In this document: positions 50,675 to 61,484 of the stretch, in pieces
How the letters are laid out: the number at the start of each line of letters is the position of its first letter
How positions within the stretch are numbered: the stretch's first letter is position 1
Notes under the pieces: generated by a model
The model's database searches: none
The model's input: only the letters and a program-made list of their open reading frames with translations
What the model was told of the DNA's origin: nothing
Origin: Diplonema papillatum
Lineage: Eukaryota > Euglenozoa > Diplonemea > Diplonemida > Diplonemidae
Direction: 5' to 3'
NCBI GenBank assembly: GCA_030068145.1
Contig: JAPJBO010000196.1
Coordinates: 124,001-188,000 of the forward strand
DNA: 64,000 nt
Made by a program: the position numbers and the translations under genes

Positions 50675-52000
50675 ATGAGGAGCTGGTTGTTCCTTGCAGC
50701 GCTCGCCCTTGCGGCGGACGCAGCCGAAGAATGGTGCGCTTCGTCGACGGAAATCGCGGGCGCTGAGAAAATGCACAGGGGGACGTACAACAGCTTCTCC
50801 CTGTACGTAGCCGCCCCTGGCCTGTTGGAAGGATGCTACCCATTTCACAAACACGTGTCTGGCAATGACGGGCTGTGGCTGCTGCAGTTCGCGACCAACG
50901 AAAAGTTCGACGAGATGAAGCGAAAGCTTGCAGGCATGCAAAACGTGGTGAAGGTGATCCTCGAAGATCGGCAGGCTGTGATCACAGGAGGAGGCGACGC
51001 GCTGCCAGCCGCACTCGGGGTGGATGCTTGCGGGGGTGAGAAAGGCATGGACGTCATCCCGCTGCCGAGATCTGCGGTGAAAAAGGCGTCGAAAACGCTC
51101 TCCCAGGACTTCTTCAAAAGAGGAGAGCAGCCGCACAATCCGGCCATCCAAGCTGCCGTCGACGCCATGGCGCCGGAGAGAATCATCGCTGTCATCCATC
51201 TGCTGTCCCAATACAACACGAGGAACTCATACTCAGACGAGTTAGTCCAGGCCGCGACCTGGCTGGAAAGAATGTACACGACTTACAACTTCACTGTCGA
51301 GCGCATGTCGTTCAGGGGCGACATGGCCCCGAACGTCGTGGCCACTAAGTTGGGTAAGACGCACCCCGAGAAAGTCATCGTTGTCGGAGCGCACCTTGAC
51401 TCGAGGGCCACCGATGTCAACAGCAAGACGCAGAGAGCGCCAGGTGCCGACGACAACGCGTCGGGTTGCTCGGCCCTGCTGGCCATCGCGGAGATTATTT
51501 TTGAGCGGAACCTGGAGTTCGACTACACCATCAAGTTCTGCGCATTCTCGGGCGAGGAACAAGGGCTCCTGGGCTCTGCCGCACTGGCCAAGACTTGGTC
51601 CGATGCTGACATGGACATCGTCGCCATGTTTAACGCGGACATGCTGGGATGGAGCTTGCCGAACAAGCCGATTACGCTGGGGTTCAAGGACAGCTCGGTG
51701 AACATCGAGCTGACCGAGGAGATTCGCGCGCTGGTGCCCCAGTACGTCACCGGCCTCAACACTGAGTACTCGCATAGCTGCTGCAGCGACTACTTGAGCT
51801 TTTACAACGAGGGTTTTGCGGCGGTCGGCTTCTTCGAGAACGACGCAACCGCGTCCGCTTACCCGCACTACCACACTTCGACCGACCTGCAAATGTACCT
51901 CGACTCCGTGCAGCTCCACCTCCACACGCAGGCCCTCGCCGCGACGGTTCTGACGTACGCGGGCATGGCCAGCACATCGCGCAATGCGTCTGTTCAATAA
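50675..52000 (+). CDS. Secreted M28-family zinc aminopeptidase
   Basis: Single exon, 441 residues. The ATG at 50675 opens a clear signal peptide (MRSWLFLAALALAADA); an upstream TTG in frame is not used. All M28 metal and catalytic residues are present: H240 and D242 (GAHLDS), the D259-D260 pair (GADDNASG), catalytic E294 and ligand E295 (SGEEQG), D322 (NADMLG) and H400 (PHYHTSTD). Two co-catalytic zincs and removal of N-terminal amino acids from peptides are expected, as in Vibrio and fungal leucine aminopeptidases. Residues 18-150 form an N-terminal propeptide-like region. The protein is probably secreted or lysosomal. Candidate leader acceptor at 50618-50619 (CACCGACCTTTAG). A decayed 5' copy lies about 200 bp upstream. 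Confidence 0.93.
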   Translation: MRSWLFLAALALAADAAEEWCASSTEIAGAEKMHRGTYNSFSLYVAAPGLLEGCYPFHKHVSGNDGLWLLQFATNEKFDEMKRKLAGMQNVVKVILEDRQAVITGGGDALPAALGVDACGGEKGMDVIPLPRSAVKKASKTLSQDFFKRGEQPHNPAIQAAVDAMAPERIIAVIHLLSQYNTRNSYSDELVQAATWLERMYTTYNFTVERMSFRGDMAPNVVATKLGKTHPEKVIVVGAHLDSRATDVNSKTQRAPGADDNASGCSALLAIAEIIFERNLEFDYTIKFCAFSGEEQGLLGSAALAKTWSDADMDIVAMFNADMLGWSLPNKPITLGFKDSSVNIELTEEIRALVPQYVTGLNTEYSHSCCSDYLSFYNEGFAAVGFFENDATASAYPHYHTSTDLQMYLDSVQLHLHTQALAATVLTYAGMASTSRNASVQ

Positions 52001-52348
52001 ACCTGCGGGTCTGGGTCTTTCATGCGATAACCAGGAACTAGCTCCTTAGAGAGCATACTTGTTACAGCTAAAAAGGAACGTTAGCAGCGGTTTAACCTGA
52101 ACGCGAACCGGTTAAATCGCATAAACAAACCGAGCACCCCCCCCTCTTTTTTCAAACGCCCTTCGGCCTGTTCCAATACCTCCCCGCTCGACCCTTCTGT
52201 CTCAATGGCCAATCTCTGGCCTTTTTCTGCTTGTTCTTTCTTCGCTCAACCCGGTTTACCTCGAGAAGTTGTTTGCGGAGAGTTCGCGAGGCCCGCTTTC
52301 GGCGCAGACACAGGCGACAACCCCGCAAGCGCCGAATTTAAACCACTC

Positions 52349-52492
52349 TTAGTTGCTTCGGTTGTTCTTCATAGAAGCAACTCTTTAGTTGAGTTGCTTC
52401 GGTTGTCCCATAGAAACAACTCTTCAGTTGCTTCGGTTGTCCTCAATAGAAACAACTCGTCCTTCATCGAAGCAACTCTTGGGTTCTTCGGT
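52349..52492 (+). repeat. Hairpin-forming tandem repeat
   Basis: Three to four units of TTGCTTCGGTTGTYCTCAAT followed by AGAARCAACTC, about 46 bp apart. GTTGCTTC and GAAGCAAC within a unit are complementary, so each unit can form a small stem. Confidence 0.75.
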
Positions 52493-52574
52493 TATTCCTC
52501 ACATCAAAACCCCCAACCTCCTGGTTCGGGCTCCAGGCGAGACTCAGCCCGATACCGGCGAGAAGAAAATGAGG

Positions 52575-52700
52575 CTGCGGCGGTGATGGGCGTTAGCCGC
52601 CGAGGCAACTTCCAACACTCTTTTTTGCGGCGCTCCCTCCCTCTCCAGGCGCGGCTTCCTTCCCCGCACCGCCTGCGCGCAAGATGGGGTCGTGTTTCGC
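52575..52700 (+). repeat. Dispersed repeat family 6, copy 2
   Basis: Nearly identical to 38448-38577, sharing CTCTCCAGGCGCGGCTTCCT and CCCCGCACCGCCTGCGCGCA. Confidence 0.8.
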
Positions 52701-53407
52701 ATCATCGCCGCACGCCCGCCCCGTCTCGCCAGGACCGGAGGCAGCGGGAAGTTCGCCACAGAGGAAGCACCGCCGAAGCTCCCCTGTTCACCCCCCCCTG
52801 TTTTTAGCAAGACCAGATGGCCCACCCTGCCTGTATGAGTCTTTTGTTGGCAGGCTTCCTCCAGCTTCTTTGCTATGCACTTCTCCCTTTGCCTTCCGTC
52901 TTGCAACTATTGCGCAACATCTACCAGAATCGTCCACTAACACGTGGAACACTGACACTTTCTGCCGCAACAGCTGCAAGTTTCACGGGGGAAGCAACCA
53001 GGTAGTGTCCATGCATCGCCACAGAATCCATAAAGAGCTCTGAAACTAACAACGCAACACAACCTCTCGAGGACAAGAGGCTGTGTTGTGTTCCTAGAGG
53101 TTGAAACAATTAGATCAAAGAACCACAGCCACAGGCTCGACATGAGCAAGGACTGACCGTGACCAGTCGTCAGTTCTGCTTAACAGAAGTAGCCTAGTTA
53201 GATCCAGAATTCTACAATTCTACGGCAGAGTTCCATGCAGTAACCCAACAGGGAAGCGATTTCCCGCCAATCATCGCTTTTACGTGGCGTCGCTTCTCTT
53301 TTTTCCTAGCCTAGCCTATCCAGAGGGAGAATTAGTGAATCAGCACTTGCTAGCACCAACACCTCCCAGAACCGTTGCGCCTTTTCAAAAGGCACGGCAA
53401 TCGGGCG

Positions 53408-56185
53408 ATGTCAGCGCGTTACCGTGTTTCGACGGCCCTGCTGAACAGGGTGAAGATTGCCGAGAGCGCAGAGGAGAGCGGCATGTTCCCTCAGACACAA
53501 TCACTGTACAGCGACTTCAGCGGGCTCCCTGCTGCCCCCGCGTCGATATTCGTCAAGGCACGCGACAAAGACGCTCCCCCGTGGCTCGTTGACATGCGAG
53601 TGCTCTGCGCCTTTTGCACGCACGGCGAACTGGAAGCGTACGCGAATACGGCCACAGCCAAAGACCGACGAGCAACAGCCAGCAAGACCAGCGACGCCAC
53701 CACAGGATGCCCTGGTGCCAGACAGAATCGCGAGCTCTTCGCGGATTCACGCGTTCCGGAAGAGAGTGTTCCGGCAAGTGAAACCACCGCCGAAGCAGGA
53801 GAGGTCCAACAGACGGCTTCCAAGAAAAAGGGACCCAAGGCGCGCCACGAAGACAGTCGGAGACAAACCGCCCACGGCAGCGAGGACGCCGAGGGGAAGA
53901 TGAAGGGGGACCGGAAGAGACGCGTGCCGGCGCACACGCCGAGCGGGGAAACGTGCCAGCTGCCAGAGTACAAGAGAGACAGCACTGAGGGCATCCGCGC
54001 GATATACGCGCGAATCGCTACCAGGCTGAAGGCATGCGCTGCCGCTGTCCATGCGGAGATGAAGGACACAGATGAGGGCAGTTTTGAATACACGCTGCCG
54101 AGGGTCGAGGCCGTGTTCCCCCCTGGGGTGATGCGCAAGGCGATTGCTCTGTATTGTGACAGGGGTTCCCGCGTGAACGACGTCTTGTGCTATATGCTCT
54201 GCGTTAGCTTTTTGGAGCGCACCCTGGCGGAGTTGACGGTGTGGCACCACGAACGCTCCGGGGCGAGGGCGCAGATCACCATGCGCGAGTTGAAGATCAC
54301 AGACTTGCTCCAGAGTCCGGGCATTGCGACCGCGTTCGGACCCGAGTGCATCCTCGTTCTCCGTTCTTTTCTCGGCCCGTTGCACGGGCTCATGCTCCGG
54401 AACCTGGCGTGGCACAACTTCATCTCCCCGGCAGAATGGGTGCCCCAGCACACTTCGTTATTGCTCAGCATTGCTCTGTCCATTGCGCATCCCGCCAACG
54501 GCTACGCCATGCAGTCCTCGTCCCCTTCCGGCCGCGTGCCGGTCTCGATTGTCCTCCGCCAGTTGCGACTTCCGCCCGACACGCAATGCATGCTGCACGA
54601 CGAAGCCGCTAGGGTCGTCCAGAAGTTGCACCCTCATGTGTCTTGCTTCACAGCGGCGCCCATATCCTCGGACTTCATCGACCGGTCCACAGCGCACGCC
54701 CCCTTCGCGATTTCAGAGGGCCGCGTGTCCTCCCACAAAGGCGGGCCCCTGTTCGAGCTTTCTTCGTGGATCGCGCACATGGCCGCCGACTTCAACGTCT
54801 GCCTCCACCCGCCGTCGGTCGCCTCGTGCCTCGGCCGAGACAACGAGGCTCCGCTGCTGGCGTTCCTGCGGGACAGCCCGTTTTTCCTGTCCTCCCGAGA
54901 GCCCCTGTGGGCCGCCTCGCTCGGCAAGCACTGGTGCGGCGACGCGTACTCCGCCGCCGCCCTGGTGACGGTGTCCCTCGAGGCCGGCCTGCGCCGGCTG
55001 CACGCCGCACTCGCCGACCGAGACGACCGGTGGGTCGCCCCCGCCAAAAACGAGCTCTTCCTCACCATCGACGAGATCCTCGAGCCCGGCAGCGCGGTCG
55101 TCGCCGGGCTGCCGGCGGGGGCCGCCGCGCTCCTCTTCGACCACTGGGTCTGGAAGGAAGGCGTGCGCGCTCGCGACGACTTGGCCCACGGCTCCGTCCA
55201 CCCGGACGCGGTGTGCGCCGAGGCTTTCGTCCCGCTGCTGGCGGTCGGGCTGTACCTGGGGTTGATGTCCTTCTTTCCCGACGCGTTCCGGGTGTCCCGG
55301 TCCCTGTCTCAGCTCGTCGAGTCGCACGCCGGCGACGCTGCGTGCCCGTCAATTCGCGACGGAATTTCGTACAGCAAATCGCAGTGCCTCGCGCCGATCG
55401 TCTCGTTCGTCGAGGGCTACCGCCCGCAGCTGTCGCCGTGGGCCCTCTACGAGGCGGAGTCCGGCCTCTTCGCGACCCGGGGGCTCGCCGCCCTCAGAGA
55501 CTGCGTCCGCCTGATCCAGGCACGGGGCAACGGGTTCCCTCCCCCGGCGGCGTCTTCCGCCGATTCCTCGGTCGCGGCGGCGGATGGAGCGGCGGACGCG
55601 GCCGATTCCGGGCTCCGGGCCACGGGGGACGTCGCGAAGAAAAATGAGAGGAGCAGCGGAGACCCGAATACGCTGCCTTCAGACGTGCCCGAATTGCGGG
55701 TGAGCTTCGTCGAATTCTGCGATCGCAGAGGCTTTGCCGTCGTGCAGCTGGAGCACCCTGCTATTCAAAGCGTCGAGTTTCAGGGCAAGTGCAGCAACGC
55801 CACGAACAAGAGGATCGTGGTGCTGAATACACTGCGGCGTATTGTAGCGTCGTGTCACGAGTTTTGCGCTCGGGTGTCCGAGACTTACCACGCTGCGTTC
55901 CAGCTTGTTTGGTCGCGGAGGGCCTACAAAAAGCAGAGGATCGCGTACGCGCGCTTGCAGAACGACATTCCTACGCTTCTGTCGATGGTCGAGCTGGCGT
56001 ACTTGTTTGTCGAGATGAACAAATCGCACGCGTTCCCCCGCGAAGAACAGCTCAGGGAATGCTGCCTCAACTACGTCTACTCCCTGGTACACCAAGCGGA
56101 GTTTAAGCAGTGGTATCGCTGCTTGCCAGAGTACGAAAGCTTCACCATGCTGCTCAGAGCAGTTATCCGGGGAGAAGTAGTTTGA
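53408..56185 (+). CDS. ERMARD-like protein with two HEPN-type R-x4-H motifs
   Basis: Single exon, 925 residues. The first ATG of the frame is at 53408 (MSARYRVSTALLNRVKIAES). Residues about 95-190 are low complexity and basic. R331-x4-H336 lies in LHGLMLRNLAWHNFIS, and R589-x4-H594 in EGVRARDDLAHGSVHP. Both match the RNxxxHG-type motif of DUF4209/ERMARD proteins, which are distant HEPN relatives. Human ERMARD (678 residues) is an ER protein linked to RNA degradation. The rest is largely helical, with hydrophobic helices such as FVPLLAVGLYLGLMSFF. R-x4-H is the active-site motif of HEPN ribonucleases, so RNA cleavage is possible but not shown. The first motif has N in place of the usual G after His. 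A NatC subunit was considered and set aside. Confidence 0.62.
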   Translation: MSARYRVSTALLNRVKIAESAEESGMFPQTQSLYSDFSGLPAAPASIFVKARDKDAPPWLVDMRVLCAFCTHGELEAYANTATAKDRRATASKTSDATTGCPGARQNRELFADSRVPEESVPASETTAEAGEVQQTASKKKGPKARHEDSRRQTAHGSEDAEGKMKGDRKRRVPAHTPSGETCQLPEYKRDSTEGIRAIYARIATRLKACAAAVHAEMKDTDEGSFEYTLPRVEAVFPPGVMRKAIALYCDRGSRVNDVLCYMLCVSFLERTLAELTVWHHERSGARAQITMRELKITDLLQSPGIATAFGPECILVLRSFLGPLHGLMLRNLAWHNFISPAEWVPQHTSLLLSIALSIAHPANGYAMQSSSPSGRVPVSIVLRQLRLPPDTQCMLHDEAARVVQKLHPHVSCFTAAPISSDFIDRSTAHAPFAISEGRVSSHKGGPLFELSSWIAHMAADFNVCLHPPSVASCLGRDNEAPLLAFLRDSPFFLSSREPLWAASLGKHWCGDAYSAAALVTVSLEAGLRRLHAALADRDDRWVAPAKNELFLTIDEILEPGSAVVAGLPAGAAALLFDHWVWKEGVRARDDLAHGSVHPDAVCAEAFVPLLAVGLYLGLMSFFPDAFRVSRSLSQLVESHAGDAACPSIRDGISYSKSQCLAPIVSFVEGYRPQLSPWALYEAESGLFATRGLAALRDCVRLIQARGNGFPPPAASSADSSVAAADGAADAADSGLRATGDVAKKNERSSGDPNTLPSDVPELRVSFVEFCDRRGFAVVQLEHPAIQSVEFQGKCSNATNKRIVVLNTLRRIVASCHEFCARVSETYHAAFQLVWSRRAYKKQRIAYARLQNDIPTLLSMVELAYLFVEMNKSHAFPREEQLRECCLNYVYSLVHQAEFKQWYRCLPEYESFTMLLRAVIRGEVV

Positions 56186-56943
56186 CGCGTCTCGACCTGA
56201 TTTCTCAGGTTCGGGTTTCGCGAAATAAAGGCACCCGACCTCCTGTTCGCGCCTGCAGTTTTTACTGGGTGAGGTGGCACACTCTGCCCGGATTTCGGGT
56301 TTCATTTTGTATTCCACCAGCGAGTTCGCGTGACCAAGATCTCGGTCACGTTTGCCGAACGCCACCCCTACCTAGACCTTGCCGACCCCTGAGAAGAAAG
56401 TCGGGAGTGTAGTAGTTACTTATTCACCCCCCACCTTTCCCTCAACTAAGATTTCCGCCCTCCTCGCCTTGCGCTGTATAAACGGCGTTTCTCCTGAACT
56501 AGCATTCTCTTTGGTGATCAAGCGAGTTTGTATGCGAATACCCCCGTCGTGTGGGCAGGCGTATGTGGCGCAGCAGCAGTCCCGACCAGGCGGTGCACAC
56601 GGCGTTGCCGCAGAACAGAGGGCAAAGACTATGCGATGGTCGTCACGGGACACCCTGAAGACCCAGGCTCCAGGGCGCCTCTCTTTGACACCCGTTTCCT
56701 GGCGCGACAGTAACGCCCGACGCCGACGTTTTGCCTCGGCAGGTCGCGGCTTTGAGGTCGCGACGGTCCAGGTTGCTCGGGGGAAGGAGCTCTTTCGAAA
56801 AGGTCCCCCTGCGAAGCTCCCCAACGACTCCCCACCACAGTCCCTCGGGTACCTCCGCCGGAAAGCCTGTGTTGAGTATTGCGCATTTGTTTGCAGAAGA
56901 AACGCGAAGAGAAAAACACCCACCCACTTGCCACAACAGAAAA

Positions 56944-57136
56944 AAAGAAATACTCGAGGGGCTGCCTTGTGCTTACTTCGAAGGAGGCTAGAGGGGGAGA
57001 TGGTTGAACGCTTACGCCCGCCACTAAACCCAGATTTACCTGGGGTTCGTGTGGGCTACAGCACATTTACTCCTTTGATCGTTTGCAGCTGGCAACATCC
57101 TCAAGTATTTCCTACAAAGCAGGTGCTTATACAAAA
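56944..57136 (-). repeat. Dispersed repeat family 2, inverted copy
   Basis: Reverse complement of the copy at 14812: AGAAATACTCGAGGGGCTGC at the left and ACAAAGCAGGTGCTTATACA at the right. It has a few small deletions (for example, the segment after GAGGGGGAGA is shortened by about 30 bp). Confidence 0.88.
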
Positions 57137-57146
57137 AAGAAAGAAA

Positions 57147-57192
57147 GAACGCCATCGAAGTCAACCGACTGAGCGAATTTTGTCGGAAAACA
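57147..57192 (+). promoter_or_regulatory. 5' leader motif shared with the gene at 3942
   Basis: GAACGCC, then CAACCGACTGAGCGAATTTT and GTCGGAAAACAC. Here the stem CCGAC/GTCGG is perfect. See 3863-3910. It lies 54 bases before the ATG. Confidence 0.45.
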
Positions 57193-57245
57193 CAAAAAGA
57201 AGAACCCCGGTTGATCGTCGGCAACACAACTAAAAGAAGAGAAGC

Positions 57246-58262
57246 ATGCGCCCCGCGGTCAAATGCCTGCTGCTGATCTCTGTCTTGGCGTGCGCAACAG
57301 GCTCGCAGGGACTGGCAGCGAAGGCGACGGTTCTTGACTTTGAGTCACCGCCCGAGGATATCGATGTGCCCGTCGATGTCGATGCGCCCGTCGATGTCGA
57401 TGTTCCCGTCGATGTCGATGTTCCCGTCGATGTCGATGCTCCCGCAGACGTCGCAGGAGTGCCGGAGGACGAAGCGCCTGCAGATATTGTGCCCGAGGAA
57501 GGTCCGTCCACCGGTTGCACCAGCGCCGCAGTTTGCTCAGTTTGGGGTGACGACGCAGCGACGTGCTCCGAGAACGCGTGCGTGTGCAGCGAAGGGTACG
57601 AGCACCGCACGACTTCCGGCCACATGTTCGTTTGCTTCCCGACCGGCCCCGCCGAAGTAGAAGTGGTCGTCAAAGCGTACTGGGCATCCGGCAACTTCGC
57701 CGGCGTGACCGTCGCCTTCCGAAACCGGCTCAAAGCCGCGTTCGTGAAAACCCTCGGCTCGGAAGTCATCGGACGCCAGCTTCTGGCATCGGGATCCATT
57801 CACGCTGCAGTGCTGACTAAGATGCCGGCTGGCACCTTCGCCGACGCCGTCGCCCGCGGTATTGGCACAGGACTGCACGATTCGGTTGTAAAGGACGACT
57901 TGTTGTCCAGCGTACTTGGCACTGAGACGCCAGTCGTGGACGTGGAGTCGAAGAAGACTTCAGCGACGCAGTGCAGCTCCATAGAGAACGGCGATGCTGT
58001 GGAGATGAATGGAGCATGCTACGTGGTGCAGTGCAACACGGGGTACGTTTTGGACGGCGAAGTGTGCCGCCGATCAAGCTCCGCGGATCAGGGGTCGAAC
58101 GACCCTTCGCCGGGGGTAATCATCGCCGTCGTCGTTGCGGCTGCAGCGGCAATCATTGCGTTGTCGGTCGTCGGCTTCCGAATCCGGAAGCGCAAAGCGG
58201 AGCGCGAGAGGTACGACGGAGTCGAGCTCGACGTCATTCGAACGGGCAACGAGGAATCCTGA
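57246..58262 (+). CDS. Type I membrane surface protein with VDVDxP repeats
   Basis: Single exon, 338 residues, ATG start. Signal peptide at about 1-20 (MRPAVKCLLLISVLACATGS). An acidic stalk at 36-66 is made of five six-residue units VDVDxP (18 bp repeats in DNA). An EGF-like cysteine-rich segment follows at C91-C130 (CSENACVCSEGYEH). Residues about 133-215 form a globular region (VVVKAYWASGNFAGVTVAF), of a kind seen in SEA-like modules of surface proteins; this is weak. A second short Cys-rich segment lies at about 244-275, then one membrane span at 290-311 and a basic 27-residue tail with YDGVELD, a possible sorting signal. The family is not recognised; an adhesion or receptor-like surface role is inferred from layout only. 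Confidence 0.8.
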   Translation: MRPAVKCLLLISVLACATGSQGLAAKATVLDFESPPEDIDVPVDVDAPVDVDVPVDVDVPVDVDAPADVAGVPEDEAPADIVPEEGPSTGCTSAAVCSVWGDDAATCSENACVCSEGYEHRTTSGHMFVCFPTGPAEVEVVVKAYWASGNFAGVTVAFRNRLKAAFVKTLGSEVIGRQLLASGSIHAAVLTKMPAGTFADAVARGIGTGLHDSVVKDDLLSSVLGTETPVVDVESKKTSATQCSSIENGDAVEMNGACYVVQCNTGYVLDGEVCRRSSSADQGSNDPSPGVIIAVVVAAAAAIIALSVVGFRIRKRKAERERYDGVELDVIRTGNEES

Positions 58263-60823
58263 TCTTTCATTGCTCCGGCCGTTACCTTGGCCCGGTTCGC
58301 GCCGCTGCCTGCTACTTCTTTTCGTGCACTCTCGCAGCCCCGCACTCCCGGCGATGTGCTCTCTTGCCGCACATCATGCCTTCCTTCCCCGCCCACGGTG
58401 CGCCACCACAAAGCACTGTAGCACTAGCTGGCGCCGCAAAAAGTGTTGATGCAATTCTTCGCCACGACAGTTCCTCTTTATTCAATCACCGCAATAGTCA
58501 AGCACCTTGGCATCCAGTGGAGCTTCGTAAAGAAGCGCAGCATAATTGTAATTTGTGAAGGCGTCGTGTGAGTTTATTCGCCAACGGGATTCGGTATTCG
58601 CAACTTAGTTGCCGCACAGACGCGTTTGCAGAAGGGATCTCTGTTAACTAGCTACCAAGATGACCGCCGCAGCAAAGTGACGATGGGGGATCGGACCGCC
58701 ATCCTCGGAAACCTGTCGGCACGAGCTCCGGGGTTGTCCGCTAGGGGATCATAGGAGGATTTCGCCCCATACACCTTCTCGTTGTCAGCAAAATATAAAA
58801 GAGGTGAGCTGCGCCTTGTGTTTCCTCTGGGGTTTGAGACAGCTTCTTTCTTTTTCATTTGTTCTTTTGGATTCTGCTGCCATCCGTGTCTTCCTCGTAA
58901 GGCAGCGATGGTCGAGACCCCTGCCCCGCATAATACTTGAAGCCAACATCAAATCAAACATGCTAGGGCGGCTGTGTTCTTCCTGGGCATGATGGAGAAT
59001 GCAAGAGTGCGTACCATTGCACACTATGCTCTCACTCGCTCGTCAATACTGACGTCAATATTGCTACTACTACTACTTTCTAATAGTGCAGTTGTAGGTT
59101 ATGAGGGAACGTTTCCGGCACAACGGTTGCGCTCGATTAGTTCAAACGTACACCCTAGAAAGAGGTTCGATCAGCGTTGCCGCCGATCGTCCGTTATCGT
59201 CCGTTACCTCGTACAAGCCTTACCACTGGTCAAAGGCTACCGGTATTCCTAACCCAAACATCACCATGCGCGTTGGCCCCTCGCGCGAGCGTTGCGCAGA
59301 CCCGTGCAGAGAAGAAGAAGAAGAAGGAGAAGAAGAAGAAGAAGAAGATCTTCGAAACCGGGACAAAGATGTGACGTTCAACCGCAGCAAGCAAAACCTG
59401 AGTCGAAGCTAGTTGCCAAAGTGCCGCGACCTCTGTTGCTAATCGTCTGCTCTTCTTCTTCTTCATCTGAAATCATCCCATCCGTTTCGTTGCGCGCACT
59501 TGAAAATTGTCATTTTATGCACCGCCTCAGTTTCCCAAGGCAACCCTTTTTTTCTTCTCGACCTTTGGCTCGGAGAGTACGTAGTCGGAACAACTCAAGC
59601 AGGGTTATCGCGCGCTCACGCTTTTTAGTTGGGCGGGTTTCGCCCAATTCTTTCTGGACCTTGCAGAGTTAGGTACCTTTTCAGCCTTAGTACTAGCAGC
59701 CCTCAAATGAGGCGTGAGGTATCGTGCGCTGAATGGAACGCCAAGCAACCAGCCTGGCCAATTCTTGGCCAGGCCTTGCTGGTGGTTGGCACACACAGCT
59801 CACATATCGCGGAGACTGTACCTTTATTCCGACAACGATCGTTCTTTGAGTGCCAGCACAGCTGGCAGTATATATTGAGTTCCCGTCTTTAAGATCCTGT
59901 CGCATCAGTCGACAGAGACACCCAAACTAGCGTAGGGTAGGACGAAGAACGCTTCAACAGTGCGTGCTGCGACAAAATTGAATGTTTACGCCCATTACAC
60001 TACCAAAATTCACATCGCTATCCTTTGTGCATGTTCCGCCCCCGGTTTTGCCGTGGCTTAAAATACCGAAACGCGGTGCAGACAGACACGGTGTTGAGCA
60101 CACCATTCCAAGTACGTTCTTGCACGCCCTCCCAGTCTCAATTGTCGAGCGGTGACCTAGAAAGCTCCGGAAACAGTCTTAAAACAGCCCATTCCACCCG
60201 CGGGGCACTGCCGCATCTCTGTCTGACCCGAAAGGCAACAGACACAGTTGTTAGATGACGTGCTCCACTTTCTTTCTTCTCCTGTCAACAATCGTATCAA
60301 GCACCCTTGCCGCGGGGGCAACAAGTGAGGTCGTCGGTGAACCGCTGTCAGTTCCAGTTTCCACTTCTCCAGAATCAAGGGTCTCAATGCGTTGTAGATG
60401 TCGAGCCTGTCAGTCTTTGCCTAGTCTTTTTACTCAGTGCAAGCAACTAGACCCTAACCCAGCCTCCCAGTAGTATCCACTACTATCCGTTGTGATTTGC
60501 TCCGCCGCAGGGAAGGAGGAGGGGGTGAAGGTGTATGAGTCCGCTCGATCTTCGGGTTTCGCCACGATACAGCGGGTTCTGTCAATCCGCAAGGCAAAGT
60601 GACTGCGAGTCTGACCTCGGCAGGCACCAGCTGTATCTTCGGGCATATGAAAGAACCTCAAGCCCCCCCCCTCGAGATGAATAACAACGGATACTCTAGA
60701 TATGTGTACAGAAAAAAAAAGACACACCCACACACCACACGCACACACAAGAAACAGTCTGCAACAACTGGCAAAGGAGAACCCTTTCGTTACTTGACCA
60801 GACTTCTTTGTTTTTAACCGAAA

Positions 60824-61015
60824 TGGTACCAGGGAAAGCCTGCTGCACGGGAGCCAAGCTTCACGTGTTCGGCGGTACTGCAGAGCACAAGCTCGTCGAG
60901 ACGGTCAGCCGCAGGGCAGAGCGGACGGGGTTGTGGCACTGTGCTGCCTCCGACTCAAGCTTTGCAAGCTATGGTTGACCGTCACGTTCCTGGACCAGGA
61001 GCGGCCTTTTTCTTT
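60824..61015 (-). repeat. Dispersed repeat family 3, inverted copy with internal deletion
   Basis: GCCAAGCTTCACGTGTTCGG at the left and TTGACCGTCACGTTCCTGGA at the right are the reverse complement of copy 1. The central 90 bp or so (the GCGCAAGCGCCAAGCCCC region) is missing. A T/TTC-rich tract follows, mirroring the GAA tract of the other copies. Confidence 0.85.
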
Positions 61016-61242
61016 TTCTTCTTCTAACCGAAACGAGCGTATCGGGGCCGTGTGGGGTGCCAAGCGTGCACAGTGTACTGCGGAGCCACGTGCCTGCCGA
61101 CCAAGTGCCCACCCGTTTTCCAAAGCGTCACGGTGTCGCGAGCCGAATTCCTAACCCGTCGGGACAGGAAGGCGAAGCCGGCCGGCCGGGGGTCGGACCA
61201 CTGAAAAACTGTGCGCACCGCATTCTGGTGAACACATTTTAT

Positions 61243-61465
61243 ATCTTGTATAAGCACCTGCTTTGTAGGAAATGCTTGAGGAGACTGCCAGTTGCGATAG
61301 ATCAAAGGAGGTAAATGTGCTGTAGCCCACACGAAACACAGGTAAATCTGGGTTTAGTGGCGGCGTAAGCGTTCAACGAAAAAGACCCACTTTGTAGTTG
61401 TATTGTTTTCTCCCCCTCTAGCCTCCTTCGAAATGAGCACAAGGCAGTCCCTCGAGTATTTCTTC
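61243..61465 (+). repeat. Dispersed repeat family 2, full copy
   Basis: Runs from GTATAAGCACCTGCTTTGTA to TCCCTCGAGTATTTC and ends only about 20 bp before the element at 61485. Confidence 0.88.
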
Positions 61466-61484
61466 TTACTTCAACGTCTGCTAC

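Larger units (their letters stand above)
52001..53407. other. Intergenic between M28 and ERMARD-like genes
   Basis: No supported gene. It holds a short dispersed repeat (52050-52120, also at 25033), hairpin-forming repeats (52349-52492), family 6 (52575-52700) and a short inverted pair (ACACAACCTCTCGAGGACAA with CTCTAGGAACACAACACAGC's complement region, 53056-53103). Candidate leader acceptor at 53308-53309 after CTTCTCTTTTTTCCT. Confidence 0.6.
56186..57245. other. Intergenic before the surface-protein gene
   Basis: No supported gene. It contains an inverted family 2 repeat (56944-57136). Its 3' part supplies TCCTTTGATCGTTTGCAG (AG at 57087-57088), a possible leader acceptor, followed by the shared leader motif at 57147-57192. 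Confidence 0.6.
58263..61484. other. Gene-free repeat region
   Basis: No supported gene. It contains a partial family 8 copy (59075-59215), a GAA tract (59312-59348) followed by a family 3 fragment, a family 1 fragment (60050-60127), inverted family 3 (60824-61015) and family 2 (61243-61465). Confidence 0.6.

Noticed and set aside
52205..52807. 200-residue plus-strand frame
   Set aside because: It is composed of hairpin repeats and repeat family 6, with no domain and no conserved frame in the other family 6 copy.
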